Source: Collinsella sp.
Lineage (GTDB): Bacteria; Actinomycetota; Coriobacteriia; Coriobacteriales; Coriobacteriaceae
Length of the DNA stretch: 36,020 nt
Reading direction: 5' to 3'
Assembly (NCBI GenBank): GCA_019414265.1
Contig: DXMJ01000020.1
Span: 1 to 36,020 of the forward strand
Positions 22,045 to 31,611 of the stretch are shown one piece after another. The notes below the pieces were generated by a model. It was not told the origin of the DNA, ran no database searches, and saw only the letters and a list, made by a program, of their open reading frames with translations. Position 1 is the first letter of the stretch. Each line of letters begins with the position of its first letter. Both the position numbers and the translations under genes were made by a program.

Positions 22045-22848
22045 GTGGAAATTTTTGAAAAGCTGCCTGATGAGATTAATCATCTGGTCAGCGAGTTCAG
22101 CTCCACCCCTGTCGTGGGCGATCTGAGCTGCGGCATCACGCAGTACTCGTTTTGGCTGATCGTCTCCACGATCGTGCTCCTGATCGTCCTGGCCGTGTTC
22201 AAGAAGAAGCAGACCCTGGTTCCCAAGGGCTTCTTCGTCAACGGTTTCGAGTACATCATCGAGTACGTCGAGAACGATATCGGCAAGGGTGTCGTGGGTG
22301 AGAACTGGAAGAAGCACTTCCCGTTCCTGTGCTCGCTTTTCCTGTTCATCCTGATCAATAACATGATCGGCCTGATCCCGGGAATGAAGCCCGGCACCGG
22401 CGCAATCGGCTCCACCGCCGCACTCGCCATCTTCGCCTTCGTGTACTTCATCTACTACGGATGCAAGGCTCACGGCGTGATCGGCTACATCAAGAGCCTC
22501 GCCCCGCAGGGCGTGAGCTTCCCGATGAACGTGCTCGTGTGGGTCGTCGAGCTTTTCTCGACCTTCCTGCGCCTCATCACGCTCGCCGTCCGTCTGTTCT
22601 GCAACATGTTCGCAGGACACGTGGTCATGGGCTCGTTCGCCATCATGGCGAGCATGTTCATGCAGCCGCTGCTTCAGCAGGTTTCCGCGGCCCACGCCGT
22701 CGGCGCCCTGCCTTCGCTGGCCTGGCTTGCCATCCTCATCCTGATCTATGCGATCGAGCTTGTGGTCGGCGCCATCCAGGCTTACGTCTTCACGGTCCTT
22801 ACCGCCGTGTATGTCTCCGAGGCAGAGGAGGTCGCGGAGGAGGAGTAG
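22045..22848 (+). CDS. atpB: ATP synthase Fo subunit a
   Basis: A 267-residue membrane protein forming the stationary half-channels of the Fo motor. The essential Arg is in LITLAVRLFCNMFAGH, and the C-terminal helix has ELVVGAIQAYVFTVLTAVYV with the conserved Glu/Gln. It starts at GTG 22045 after AAAGGTAAGTC, 3 bp after the AtpI-like gene. The acidic tail EAEEVAEEE ends the protein. The 124 bp gap to atpE holds a small hairpin. Confidence 0.97.
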   Translation: MEIFEKLPDEINHLVSEFSSTPVVGDLSCGITQYSFWLIVSTIVLLIVLAVFKKKQTLVPKGFFVNGFEYIIEYVENDIGKGVVGENWKKHFPFLCSLFLFILINNMIGLIPGMKPGTGAIGSTAALAIFAFVYFIYYGCKAHGVIGYIKSLAPQGVSFPMNVLVWVVELFSTFLRLITLAVRLFCNMFAGHVVMGSFAIMASMFMQPLLQQVSAAHAVGALPSLAWLAILILIYAIELVVGAIQAYVFTVLTAVYVSEAEEVAEEE

Positions 22849-22936
22849 CCTTCCGTTCGCGCCTTAAAGGTAAGGCAATTCGTTAAACCGCCGGTGCCCG
22901 TACCCATGGAGCCCGGCAGTTATAAAAAGGTTATCC

Positions 22937-22956
22937 TGCGTGAAATAAGACACGCA
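22937..22956 (+). promoter_or_regulatory. Small hairpin upstream of the atpE ribosome site
   Basis: TGCGTG (22937-22942) and CACGCA (22951-22956) form a 6 bp stem with loop AAATAAGA, ending 16 nt before the GTG start of atpE and just before AAAGGAGG. In an operon where the c subunit is needed in excess, this could be a processing or translation-enhancing element; that is inference by analogy with E. coli atpE. Confidence 0.35.
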
Positions 22957-22972
22957 CGACAAAGGAGGAATC

Positions 22973-23167
22973 GTGGGAGTTATCGGTTACGGTCTCGGTG
23001 TTATCGGCGCTGGTCTTGCTATCGGCCTGTCTGCTCTGGGTGCTACGGGTGCTATGGCCCGTCAGCCTGAGGTCCAGGGCCGCGTGTTCACCGTCTTCAT
23101 CATGGGCTCCGCCTTCGGCGAGGCTCTGGCTCTGATCGGCTTCGTTGTCGCGCTGATCGTTAAATAG
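22973..23167 (+). CDS. atpE: ATP synthase Fo subunit c
   Basis: A 64-residue hairpin of two membrane helices that oligomerises into the rotor ring. The loop RQPE contacts the central stalk, and the ion-carrying carboxylate is the Glu in GSAFGEALALIGFVV. The residue after that Glu is Ala and no Na+-ligand pattern is obvious, which suggests proton coupling. It starts at GTG 22973 with a strong AAAGGAGGAA ribosome site. It is slightly shorter than most c subunits (70-80 residues). Confidence 0.96.
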   Translation: MGVIGYGLGVIGAGLAIGLSALGATGAMARQPEVQGRVFTVFIMGSAFGEALALIGFVVALIVK

Positions 23168-23182
23168 CACGGAGCGTCAAGT

Positions 23183-23785
23183 ATGAATCTTTCATCCCAG
23201 AAGAGCGCGATCGCACTCTCCGCGTCCGCGGCCGCGCTGCTCATGCCGGTTTCCGCGTTCGCCGAGGACGGCGCTGCCGGTGCGGACATCCTCATCCCTA
23301 AGATGGCGGAGTTCATCCCGGCGCTTATCGCCTTCCTGATTATCTGGATCGTGCTGGCCAAGGTCGCCCTGCCGGGCATCATGAAAACCATGGAGGAGCG
23401 CGGCAAGAAGATCGAGGAGAGCCTCGACGAGGCCGAGAAGACCAAGCAGGAGGCTATCGCCAAGCGCGCTGAGTCCGACTCGATCGTCACCGACGCCCGT
23501 CGTCAGGCTGCCGACATCGTTCTCGAGGCCCGTAAGGACGCCGAGTCCGAGCGCGCCCGTATCATCGAGGCTGCTCACAAGGAGGCCGAGGAGATCATCG
23601 CCAAGGCCCATACGACAGTCGAGGACGAGCGCAAGTCCATTTACGCCGGTGCCGCGAGCTCCATCGCCGACCTGTCCGTTGCCGTCGCCACCAAGATCGT
23701 GGGCGAGGCACTCGAGGACGATGCCGAGCAGAAGAAGCTCATCGAGCGCTACATCCAGGAAGCAGGTAGCCTGAATGCCGACTAG
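23183..23785 (+). CDS. atpF: ATP synthase Fo subunit b
   Basis: A 200-residue peripheral-stalk protein. A signal-like hydrophobic N-terminus (IALSASAAALLMPVSAFA) is followed by the membrane helix (FIPALIAFLIIWIVLAKVAL, ~43-62), then a long charged coiled coil (MEERGKKIEESLDEAEKTKQ onward) to the C-terminus, where it binds the delta subunit. The N-terminal extra hydrophobic stretch may be cleaved. ATG 23183 lies 15 bp after atpE. The last 11 bases overlap atpH, suggesting translational coupling. Confidence 0.95.
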   Translation: MNLSSQKSAIALSASAAALLMPVSAFAEDGAAGADILIPKMAEFIPALIAFLIIWIVLAKVALPGIMKTMEERGKKIEESLDEAEKTKQEAIAKRAESDSIVTDARRQAADIVLEARKDAESERARIIEAAHKEAEEIIAKAHTTVEDERKSIYAGAASSIADLSVAVATKIVGEALEDDAEQKKLIERYIQEAGSLNAD

Positions 23786-24251
23786 CCGCTATCAGGACAA
23801 GGTGCTCGAGACCTACGCGCGCTCCCTTCTGGAAGCCGCTAAGGCCGAGAACCATGTGTTCGAGGACCTCGAGATGATCGAGCGCTTGGCTTCTGCCAGC
23901 CCCGAGATCATCGCCGTGCTCGACACCATGTCCAAGCGCGACCAGCTCGACCTTCTTCCCAAGGTGGCAGCTGCCTTTAAGTATGTTGCCGAGGAAGACG
24001 AGGATGTAGTGGGCGTGACCGTCACCACGGCGATCCCGCTCGACGACGAGCTGCGTCAAACCATCACTAAGAAATGCGAGCAGGACTTCGGCCGCAAGGT
24101 ATTCCTTATCGAGCAGGTCGACCCGTCTATCGTGGGCGGCCTGGTGCTCGAGGCCCGCGGCGAGCGTCGTGACATTTCCGTCAAGACGCAGCTGCGCATC
24201 GCGCAGGAGACCCTCGCAAACTCTGCTAATTCGTACGGAGGTGAAGCCTAA
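23775..24251 (+). CDS. atpH: ATP synthase F1 subunit delta
   Basis: A 158-residue protein that joins the b-subunit stalk to the top of F1. The N-terminal helical domain starts YQDKVLETYARSLLEAA, typical of delta, and the C-terminal domain contains VDPSIVGGLVLEARGERRDISVKTQL with the conserved GG-xxx-G-x-xxD pattern. ATG 23775 overlaps atpF by 11 bp, and the stop TAA overlaps the atpA start codon by one base, giving tight coupling within the operon. Confidence 0.95.
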   Translation: MPTSRYQDKVLETYARSLLEAAKAENHVFEDLEMIERLASASPEIIAVLDTMSKRDQLDLLPKVAAAFKYVAEEDEDVVGVTVTTAIPLDDELRQTITKKCEQDFGRKVFLIEQVDPSIVGGLVLEARGERRDISVKTQLRIAQETLANSANSYGGEA

Positions 24252-25849
24252 TGTCCGAAACCCTCAATGCCCAGGATATCGCCAAGAAACTGCAGGAGCA
24301 GCTCACGAGCCTCTCCGCGACGGTCGATACGCATGAGGTTTCAACGGTCGACGAGGTAGGCGACGGCATCGCGCGCGTCTCCGGCCTCAAGAGCGCCATG
24401 GCAGGCGAGCTTCTGGAGTTCAAGAGCTCCGATACCGGTGAGACCGTCTTCGGCCTTGCCCAGAACCTTGACCGTGACGAGGTCGGCGCCGTTCTGTTTG
24501 GTGCCGTCGACTCCATCAAGGAAGGCGACGAGTGCCGCACCACTGGCCGCATTATGGATATCCCCGTGAGCCGTGCCATGCTCGGCCGCGTCGTCAATCC
24601 GCTCGGCCAGCCCATCGACGGCCTGGGCGACATCGTCGCCACGCACCGTCGCCCCATCGAGTTCAAGGCCCCCGGCGTCATCGATCGTACCCCGGTGTGC
24701 GAGCCGGTTCAGACCGGTCTGCTCGCTATCGACTCCATGGTGCCTATTGGCCGCGGTCAGCGTGAGCTCATTATCGGCGACCGTAAGACCGGTAAGACCG
24801 CCATCGCCATCGACGCTATCCTCAACCAGCGCGGCAAGGGCATGGTCTGCATCTATGTCGCCATCGGCCAGAAGGCCTCCACGGTTGCCAACATCCGCGA
24901 GACCCTCGCTCAGCACGGTGCGCTCGACTACACCATCATCGTTTCGGCCACCGCTGCCGATTCCGCCCCTATGCAGTACATCGCGCCTATGGCCGGTGCC
25001 GCTATCGGCGAGTTCTTCATGTACAACGGCGAGGACGGCAAGCCCGCCAGCGAGACCAACCCCGGCGGCCACGTGCTCGTCATCTACGACGACCTGTCCA
25101 AGCAGGCTGTGGCCTACCGTCAGATGTCGCTGACGCTGCATCGTCCGCCCGGACGCGAGGCCTATCCTGGCGACATCTTCTACCTGCACTCTCGTCTGCT
25201 CGAGCGTGCCGTCAAGATGTCCAAGAAGAACGGTTACGGCTCCATGACGGCACTGCCGATCATCGAGACCCAGGACGGCGACGTCTCGGCCTACATTCCG
25301 ACCAACGTCATTTCCATTACCGATGGTCAGATCTACCTGCAGTCCGAGCTCTTCTTCCAAGGTCAGCGCCCGGCAGTCGACGTGGGCATCTCCGTGTCCC
25401 GCGTCGGTGGCGATGCGCAGACCAAGGCCATGAAGCAGGTCGCCGGCAACCTCCGTCTGGACCTCGCTTCGTACCAGGAGCTCGCTGGCTTTACGCAGTT
25501 CGGCTCCGACCTCGACGAGGCTACTCAGAAGCAGCTGACCCATGGTGCTCGCATGACCGAGCTCCTGAAGCAGCCGCGTTACAAGCCGTTTGAGGTTGGC
25601 GAGCAGATCGTTACGCTGTTCGCTGGCAACGAGGGCTTCCTGGATGACCTGGAGATCGCCGACGTGCTGCCCTTCCGTGCCGAGCTCATCGAGTACATGG
25701 ACAATGGCTTTGGCTCGCTGCTCGACAAGGTTCGCGCCAAGAAGATCGATGATGACACCAAGGCTGAGCTCTTGCGCGTCATCGGCGACTTCAAGCAGCA
25801 GTTCATGGCCAAGCACCATTCGGATGTTTCTGGATCAGAGGAGAACTAA
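24251..25849 (+). CDS. atpA: ATP synthase F1 subunit alpha
   Basis: A 532-residue non-catalytic nucleotide-binding subunit of F1. The P-loop is GDRKTGKT (~176-183), preceded by RGQRELIIG, with the family signature near VYDDLSKQAVAYRQMSL and the arginine-finger region in ISVSRVGGDAQTKAMK. The length is slightly over the typical ~510. ATG 24251 follows GGAGGTGAAGCC. It interleaves with beta subunits to form the alpha3beta3 head. Confidence 0.98.
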   Translation: MSETLNAQDIAKKLQEQLTSLSATVDTHEVSTVDEVGDGIARVSGLKSAMAGELLEFKSSDTGETVFGLAQNLDRDEVGAVLFGAVDSIKEGDECRTTGRIMDIPVSRAMLGRVVNPLGQPIDGLGDIVATHRRPIEFKAPGVIDRTPVCEPVQTGLLAIDSMVPIGRGQRELIIGDRKTGKTAIAIDAILNQRGKGMVCIYVAIGQKASTVANIRETLAQHGALDYTIIVSATAADSAPMQYIAPMAGAAIGEFFMYNGEDGKPASETNPGGHVLVIYDDLSKQAVAYRQMSLTLHRPPGREAYPGDIFYLHSRLLERAVKMSKKNGYGSMTALPIIETQDGDVSAYIPTNVISITDGQIYLQSELFFQGQRPAVDVGISVSRVGGDAQTKAMKQVAGNLRLDLASYQELAGFTQFGSDLDEATQKQLTHGARMTELLKQPRYKPFEVGEQIVTLFAGNEGFLDDLEIADVLPFRAELIEYMDNGFGSLLDKVRAKKIDDDTKAELLRVIGDFKQQFMAKHHSDVSGSEEN

Positions 25850-25854
25850 GCCCC

Positions 25855-26762
25855 ATGGCCAACCTTCGCGACATTAAGAAGCGAATCTCCTCGGTTACCA
25901 CGACCAAGCAGATCACGCGCACGATGGAGATGGTCTCTACGGCCAAGATCCGTCGTGCCCTCGATCGCTCCAAGCAGGCCGAGCCCTATAAGGAGGCGCT
26001 GACCGACGTCATGTTGACGGTCGCCGGCGACGCCTCCTGTTCGGGCACCGATCCCATGCTGCAGAAGCATGAGAGCGTCAAGCATGGCCTGATTGTCGTT
26101 ATTGCCTCGGACCGCGGCCTTGCCGGCGGTTTCAATACGACGGTGGAGCGCACGGCCGAAAAGCTCGCCGCTTCTTGGGCGAACGACGGCATCGAGTGCG
26201 AGATCATCGCGTGCGGGCGTAAGCCGGTCACGTATTTCCGTGACCGCGCAAACGTTGTCATGCACTTTGAGGGCAACTCCTCTGAGCCCGATTTCAATCA
26301 GGCCCGCATGATTTCCTCTCATATCTGCGATGCGTATCGTGCCGGTGAGCTTGACCGTGTCGAGCTTGTCTACCACCACGCCAAGAACCGCGTGGATCAG
26401 GAGCTTCGCGTCGAGCATCTGTTGCCGCTCGACCCCGAGATGATCGCTATGGCCCACGGTCCGCGTAAGAACGAGACCGACGCCCCTAAGCGCATCTCGT
26501 CCACGTTCGAGTTCGTGCCCTCTCCCGAGCATGTTCTCGGCAAGCTTGTGCCGTCTTATATCCTGACGGTCATCTACCAGGCCCTGATCGATTCGGCGGC
26601 TGCCGAGCAGGGTGCACGCCGCAAGGCCATGCACTCCGCGACGGAAAACGCCACCGCGATCATCTCGACCCTTACCCGCACGTATAGTCGCGTGCGCCAG
26701 GCTTCGATCACGACCGAGATCAACGAGATCGTCGGCGGAGCCTCAGCATTGGAGGAACAGTA

Positions 26763-26763
<1 letters not shown>
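25855..26763 (+). CDS. atpG: ATP synthase F1 subunit gamma
   Basis: A 302-residue central rotor shaft. The N-terminal helix MANLRDIKKRISSVTTTKQI is diagnostic, as are VIASDRGLAGGFN in the middle and, in the C-terminal helix, ATENATAIISTLTRTYSRVRQASITTEINEIVGGASA. ATG 25855 follows GAGGAGAACTAAGCCCC, 5 bp after atpA. The stop overlaps the atpD start codon by one base. Confidence 0.97.
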
Positions 26764-28217
<1,454 letters not shown>

Positions 28218-28220
28218 GTT

Positions 28221-28613
28221 ATGCGTATCCGCATCGTGTGCCCCGTGAGCTGCGCCTATGAGGGCGACGCTGCGTTTGTGTCGATTCCGTCCACGGATGG
28301 CGAGTTTGGCGTCCTGCCTGCTCACTCCAGCGAGATTTGCACGATCGACCGCGGCTACGTTCGCGTTTCCGATAAGGCCATGGGCACTGTCGACCACACG
28401 TTTGCCGTGGCCGGCGGTTATGCCCAGGTTGCGGACGATGTCGTGACCGTTCTCGCCGAGCGCGCTTGCGATTTGGCGACTGTCGATGCCGACAAGCTTA
28501 AAGCTGATATTCAAGGTTTTGAAGAGAAGCTGGGTAATTTGTCGGAGGATGATGCACGCCGCGCCTACCTCTATAATGAAATCGCATGGTGTAAGCTCAA
28601 GCTTGCCCAATAG
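28221..28613 (+). CDS. atpC: ATP synthase F1 subunit epsilon
   Basis: A 130-residue protein closing the operon. The N-terminal beta-sandwich is clear (IVCPVSCAYEGDAAFVSIPSTDGEFGVLPAHSSE, matching the family pattern GEFGILPGHxP), followed by a helical C-terminal part. It couples the rotor to the c-ring and can inhibit ATP hydrolysis. ATG 28221 is 3 bp after atpD. A strong terminator follows at 28650-28688. Confidence 0.95.
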   Translation: MRIRIVCPVSCAYEGDAAFVSIPSTDGEFGVLPAHSSEICTIDRGYVRVSDKAMGTVDHTFAVAGGYAQVADDVVTVLAERACDLATVDADKLKADIQGFEEKLGNLSEDDARRAYLYNEIAWCKLKLAQ

Positions 28614-28649
28614 TCAAACGATTTAGCGTTCGACCATTTGCGAACACAT

Positions 28650-28688
28650 CATGCCCGGGATGGCCCAGCCACCCCGGGCATGCTTTTT
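28650..28688 (+). terminator. Rho-independent terminator of the ATP synthase operon
   Basis: CATGCCCGGGATGGC (28650-28664) pairs with GCCACCCCGGGCATG (28668-28682) around CCA, with a single mismatch, followed by CTTTTT. The murA TTG start is 13 bp beyond, so murA is expressed from readthrough or from a promoter inside atpC. Confidence 0.9.
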
Positions 28689-28701
28689 GAAAGGGTAGAC
28701 C

Positions 28702-29985
28702 TTGGATATTATCCGCGTTGAGGGTGGCCACGCCATCGGAGGCTCCGTGCCCGTCTCGGGCGCCAAGAACTCCGCGCTCAAACTCATGGCGGCAACGCTT
28801 CTGGCACCGGGCAAGACGACGCTGCAGAACGTGCCCGATATTTCCGATGTCCACGTGATGGGCAAGGTGCTCAAGGGCATGGGCGCTACGATCGATGTTC
28901 TCGACGAGCACACGCTCGAGATTGATACCTCTCAGGTCGATTCATGGGAGGCCCCCTACGAGCTCGTTGCCAAGATGCGCGCTTCCACCGCCGTCATGGG
29001 ACCCCTGCTGGGCCGCTTCCATCGCGCCAAAATTGCCATGCCGGGCGGCTGCAACCTGGGTGCTCGCAAGATCGATATGCATATTCTTGGTCTTGAGGCC
29101 CTGGGCGTTGAGTTCGATACCGCCCACGGTTACATCAACGCTAATGCGCCCCAAGGTCTGCGCGGTACCACCGTCACGCTCGAGTTCGCCAGCGTCGGTG
29201 CGACCGAGAACCTCATCATGGCCTCTGTGCGCGCACAGGGCACCACGGTTATCGACAATGCCGCCCGCGAGCCCGAGATCGTCGATCTCGCTAACATGCT
29301 CAACGAGATGGGCGCCAAGATTGTTGGCGCCGGTACGCCCGTCGTGACTATCGAAGGCGTGGAAGAGCTCCATCCCGTTACCCATCGCGTGGTGGGCGAC
29401 CGCATCGAGGCCGGTACCTTTATCGTTGCCGGTGCGTTGATGGCCGACGATCGCGGTGTCGATGTCACGGGCTTTTGCCCCATTCACTTGGGCATGGTGC
29501 TCAAGAAGATGGAGCTCATGGGTATCGACTGCGAGCGCGTCGAGGATGGCGTCCATGTGAACCGTGCCGAGCGTATCAAGCCGGTCGACATCCAGACGCT
29601 TCCGTTCCCCGGTTTCCCGACCGACATGCAGGCGCAGATTATGGTGCTCTCCGCCCTTGCCGACGGCAGTTCTGTTATTACCGAAAACATCTTCGAGAAT
29701 CGCTTTATGTTTGCCTCTGAGCTGGTGCGCATGGGTGCCGACATTCGTATCGAGAGCCATCATGCCATGATTCATGGCGTCAAGGGCTTCTCGGGTGCAC
29801 AGGTTACCTCGCCCGATCTGCGCGGCGGAGCGGCCCTCGTCGTAGCGGGCTTGATCGCCGACGGGACGACCGAGGTTTCGGCTATCCATCACATCAAGCG
29901 CGGCTACGAGCAGTTTGTCGAAAAGCTGCAGGCGCTTGGCGCGCATGTCGAGCATGCTACCGTCCCCGATCCCGTCATCTACTAA
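28702..29985 (+). CDS. murA: UDP-N-acetylglucosamine 1-carboxyvinyltransferase
   Basis: A 427-residue EPSP-synthase-fold enzyme for the first committed step of peptidoglycan synthesis, adding enolpyruvate from PEP to UDP-GlcNAc. Lys22 (GAKNSALK) and the active-site Cys117 in MPGGCNLGARKIDMH are present, so it should be fosfomycin-sensitive at that position, unlike enzymes with Asp there. It starts at TTG 28702 after GAAAGGG. Position directly after the atp operon is common in actinobacteria. An LCP-family gene follows 12 bp later, giving a cell-wall pair. Confidence 0.97.
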   Translation: MDIIRVEGGHAIGGSVPVSGAKNSALKLMAATLLAPGKTTLQNVPDISDVHVMGKVLKGMGATIDVLDEHTLEIDTSQVDSWEAPYELVAKMRASTAVMGPLLGRFHRAKIAMPGGCNLGARKIDMHILGLEALGVEFDTAHGYINANAPQGLRGTTVTLEFASVGATENLIMASVRAQGTTVIDNAAREPEIVDLANMLNEMGAKIVGAGTPVVTIEGVEELHPVTHRVVGDRIEAGTFIVAGALMADDRGVDVTGFCPIHLGMVLKKMELMGIDCERVEDGVHVNRAERIKPVDIQTLPFPGFPTDMQAQIMVLSALADGSSVITENIFENRFMFASELVRMGADIRIESHHAMIHGVKGFSGAQVTSPDLRGGAALVVAGLIADGTTEVSAIHHIKRGYEQFVEKLQALGAHVEHATVPDPVIY

Positions 29986-29997
29986 TACAGGTTGCCT

Positions 29998-31233
29998 ATG
30001 TTTAATAAAAAGCCCCTCGCGGATACCACCACCCGAAGACCCTCAACTGGTGCGCAGGCCAAGATCTACAGTCGCGATAACGTGGCTCGCTATTCCGAGC
30101 GCGCTCGCCAACGTCGTCGTAGCCACACGATTCGTCACGTCGCGCTCATTGTCGTGCTTGGCGTGCTGCTGAGTGCCACTACCGCTGCCGGCCTGTGGTT
30201 TGCCACCATTATGGGCAAGCTCGGCGATTCTAATGTCATTACTGACAATCTGCGTCGGGTTCTGGTTGACACCGATGAGGCAAAGGATCCGTTCTACGTG
30301 CTGCTTCTTGGCACCGACGGCCGTCCGGGCGAGGATACGTATCGTGCCGACTCGATTATCCTGGCACGCATCGACCCCACGCAAAAGCAGGCGACGCTCA
30401 TTTCCGTTCCGCGCGACACCAAGGTCGAGTACAAGGGCGAGACCATGAAGATCAACGCCTGCCATACCGTTGGCGGCGCCGAGGCCATGGTCGAGGCGGT
30501 CAACGAGCTGTGCGGTGTTCAGATTTCCCACTATGCCGAGGTCAGCTTCGACGGAATGCAGGCGCTGATTGATTCGGTTGGCGGTATCGACATTAACGCA
30601 ACCGATGATGTTGACGACCCCGAGCACCTGGATATTAAGATTACCGCTGGCCAGCAGCATATGGACGGTGCCACCGCCCTTACCTATGCCCGCTGCCGCT
30701 ACACCTATGCCGACGGCGATTACACACGCATGCGCCACCAGCGTCAGGTGCTTGGCGCCCTTGCCAACCAGATTCTCAATAACTTCGATGCCACGAAGAT
30801 CTTTGGCCTGGTTAATTCGCTGTCCGATATGCTCGTAACCGATATGAGCGTTCAGGATATCGTGGCTACGGTCAACGCCATGCGCGGTATGGATGTCGAC
30901 GGTATCTACTCGGCCAACCTGCCCTCGTACGCCGACGACAGCACCATGATCGACGGCGTGAGCTACGTCTTTGTCTACGAGGACGAGCTCAAGGAAATGA
31001 TGGAGCGCGTCGATGCCGGCAAGGATCCCAAGGGTCCCAACACCATGGGTCTTTCCAACGGTTCCAGCTCTACGATCGGCGACCTGAACAACAACACGTC
31101 TGACGACTACGCAAACGGTACCGCAATCTCATCGGTCAGCTCTGACGATTCCGATGACTCAAGCGATTCGAGCGATTCGGACTACTACGAAGAGCCCACC
31201 GGCGACGGCAACGGCTACGAAGCCAACTACTAG
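29998..31233 (+). CDS. LytR-CpsA-Psr (LCP) family cell-wall glycopolymer ligase
   Basis: A 411-residue membrane-anchored protein. A basic N-terminus precedes one membrane helix (~43-66, HVALIVVLGVLLSATTAAGL). The extracytoplasmic LCP domain (~90-290) shows LLLGTDGRPGEDTYRADSI, SVPRDTKVEYKG, GGIDINATDDV, and the Arg-rich catalytic strip YARCRYTYADGDYTRMRHQRQ. LCP enzymes transfer wall polymers such as teichoic acids from lipid carriers to peptidoglycan. The tail (~340-411) is Ser/Asp/Asn-rich (SSDDSDDSSDSSDSDYYEE) and probably disordered. ATG 29998 has only a weak AGG upstream; a TTG two codons earlier is possible. A structured element begins at its stop codon. Confidence 0.92.
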   Translation: MFNKKPLADTTTRRPSTGAQAKIYSRDNVARYSERARQRRRSHTIRHVALIVVLGVLLSATTAAGLWFATIMGKLGDSNVITDNLRRVLVDTDEAKDPFYVLLLGTDGRPGEDTYRADSIILARIDPTQKQATLISVPRDTKVEYKGETMKINACHTVGGAEAMVEAVNELCGVQISHYAEVSFDGMQALIDSVGGIDINATDDVDDPEHLDIKITAGQQHMDGATALTYARCRYTYADGDYTRMRHQRQVLGALANQILNNFDATKIFGLVNSLSDMLVTDMSVQDIVATVNAMRGMDVDGIYSANLPSYADDSTMIDGVSYVFVYEDELKEMMERVDAGKDPKGPNTMGLSNGSSSTIGDLNNNTSDDYANGTAISSVSSDDSDDSSDSSDSDYYEEPTGDGNGYEANY

Positions 31234-31380
31234 GGTTACGCGGTTTTACCAAACCGCGTAACCGCTTGACGCTGCGCGGGCCGCATTTGGACAATCTGAC
31301 GTTCAACTTCAAGGGCGCGACCAGAAGGTCAGCGCCCTTTCGTTTCACGTCACCTTGTCTCAAATGCGACCCGCTCGCTG
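31234..31380 (+). repeat. Structured 3'-end element, copy 3 (complete fold, diverged stems)
   Basis: Hairpin I: GGTTACGCGGTTT-TACC-AAACCGCGTAACC (31234-31263). Outer stem: CGCATTTGGACAA (31282-31294) with TTGTCTCAAATGCG (31355-31368), one bulge. Hairpin II inside: AAGGGCGC, GACC-AGAA-GGTC, A, GCGCCCTT (31311-31339). Hairpin II flanks and the outer stem differ from copies 1 and 2 in sequence but keep pairing; GACCAGAAGGTC and a nearby TGACGCTGCGCG are unchanged. Confidence 0.88.
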
Positions 31381-31407
31381 CCCGTCCTCAACCTGCGACG
31401 TTAGTCA

Positions 31408-31500
31408 TTGGGGACGTTCTTAAACGACTGGTCAAAGGGGACACTCTTGATGCACTTGGCACTTGGGGACGTTCCTTTTGTGCCGGCAGTTTGGGACACT
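31408..31500 (+). repeat. Four imperfect tandem ~27 bp units built on GGGGAC
   Basis: (T)GGGGAC/TGGGAC cores at 31410, 31437, 31465 and 31492 are spaced 27, 28 and 27 bp, each followed by a GTTCTT/ACTCTT/GTTCCTT/ACTCCTT-like stretch. The first unit matches the left half of the palindrome at 14361-14414. No gene lies in the whole gap 31234-31546. Confidence 0.65.
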
Positions 31501-31546
31501 CCTTGCGTTAAGAGGTTGGCGTGCGTCAACCTGTTCTCATTGCAGC

Positions 31547-31583
31547 AAAAAAATCGCCCCGTTCTCGGTTGAGGACGGGGCGA
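31547..31583 (-). terminator. Rho-independent terminator of pepT (minus strand)
   Basis: Arms 31554-31566 (TCGCCCCGTTCTC) and 31571-31583 (GAGGACGGGGCGA) form a 13 bp stem with loop GGTT, with AAAAAAA on the plus strand at 31547-31553, that is a U-run for minus-strand transcripts. It stands just downstream of the pepT stop. Confidence 0.9.
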
Positions 31584-31611
31584 ATCGTCTTTTGGGCTTA
31601 TGCAGCCAGGC

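Noticed and set aside
24341..25819. Minus-strand open frame of 492 codons opposite atpA
   Set aside because: Codon-bias shadow of atpA, with no start context.
31408..31500. Tandem units considered as a CRISPR array
   Set aside because: Units are degenerate, there are no unique spacers separated by identical repeats, and no cas genes are nearby.
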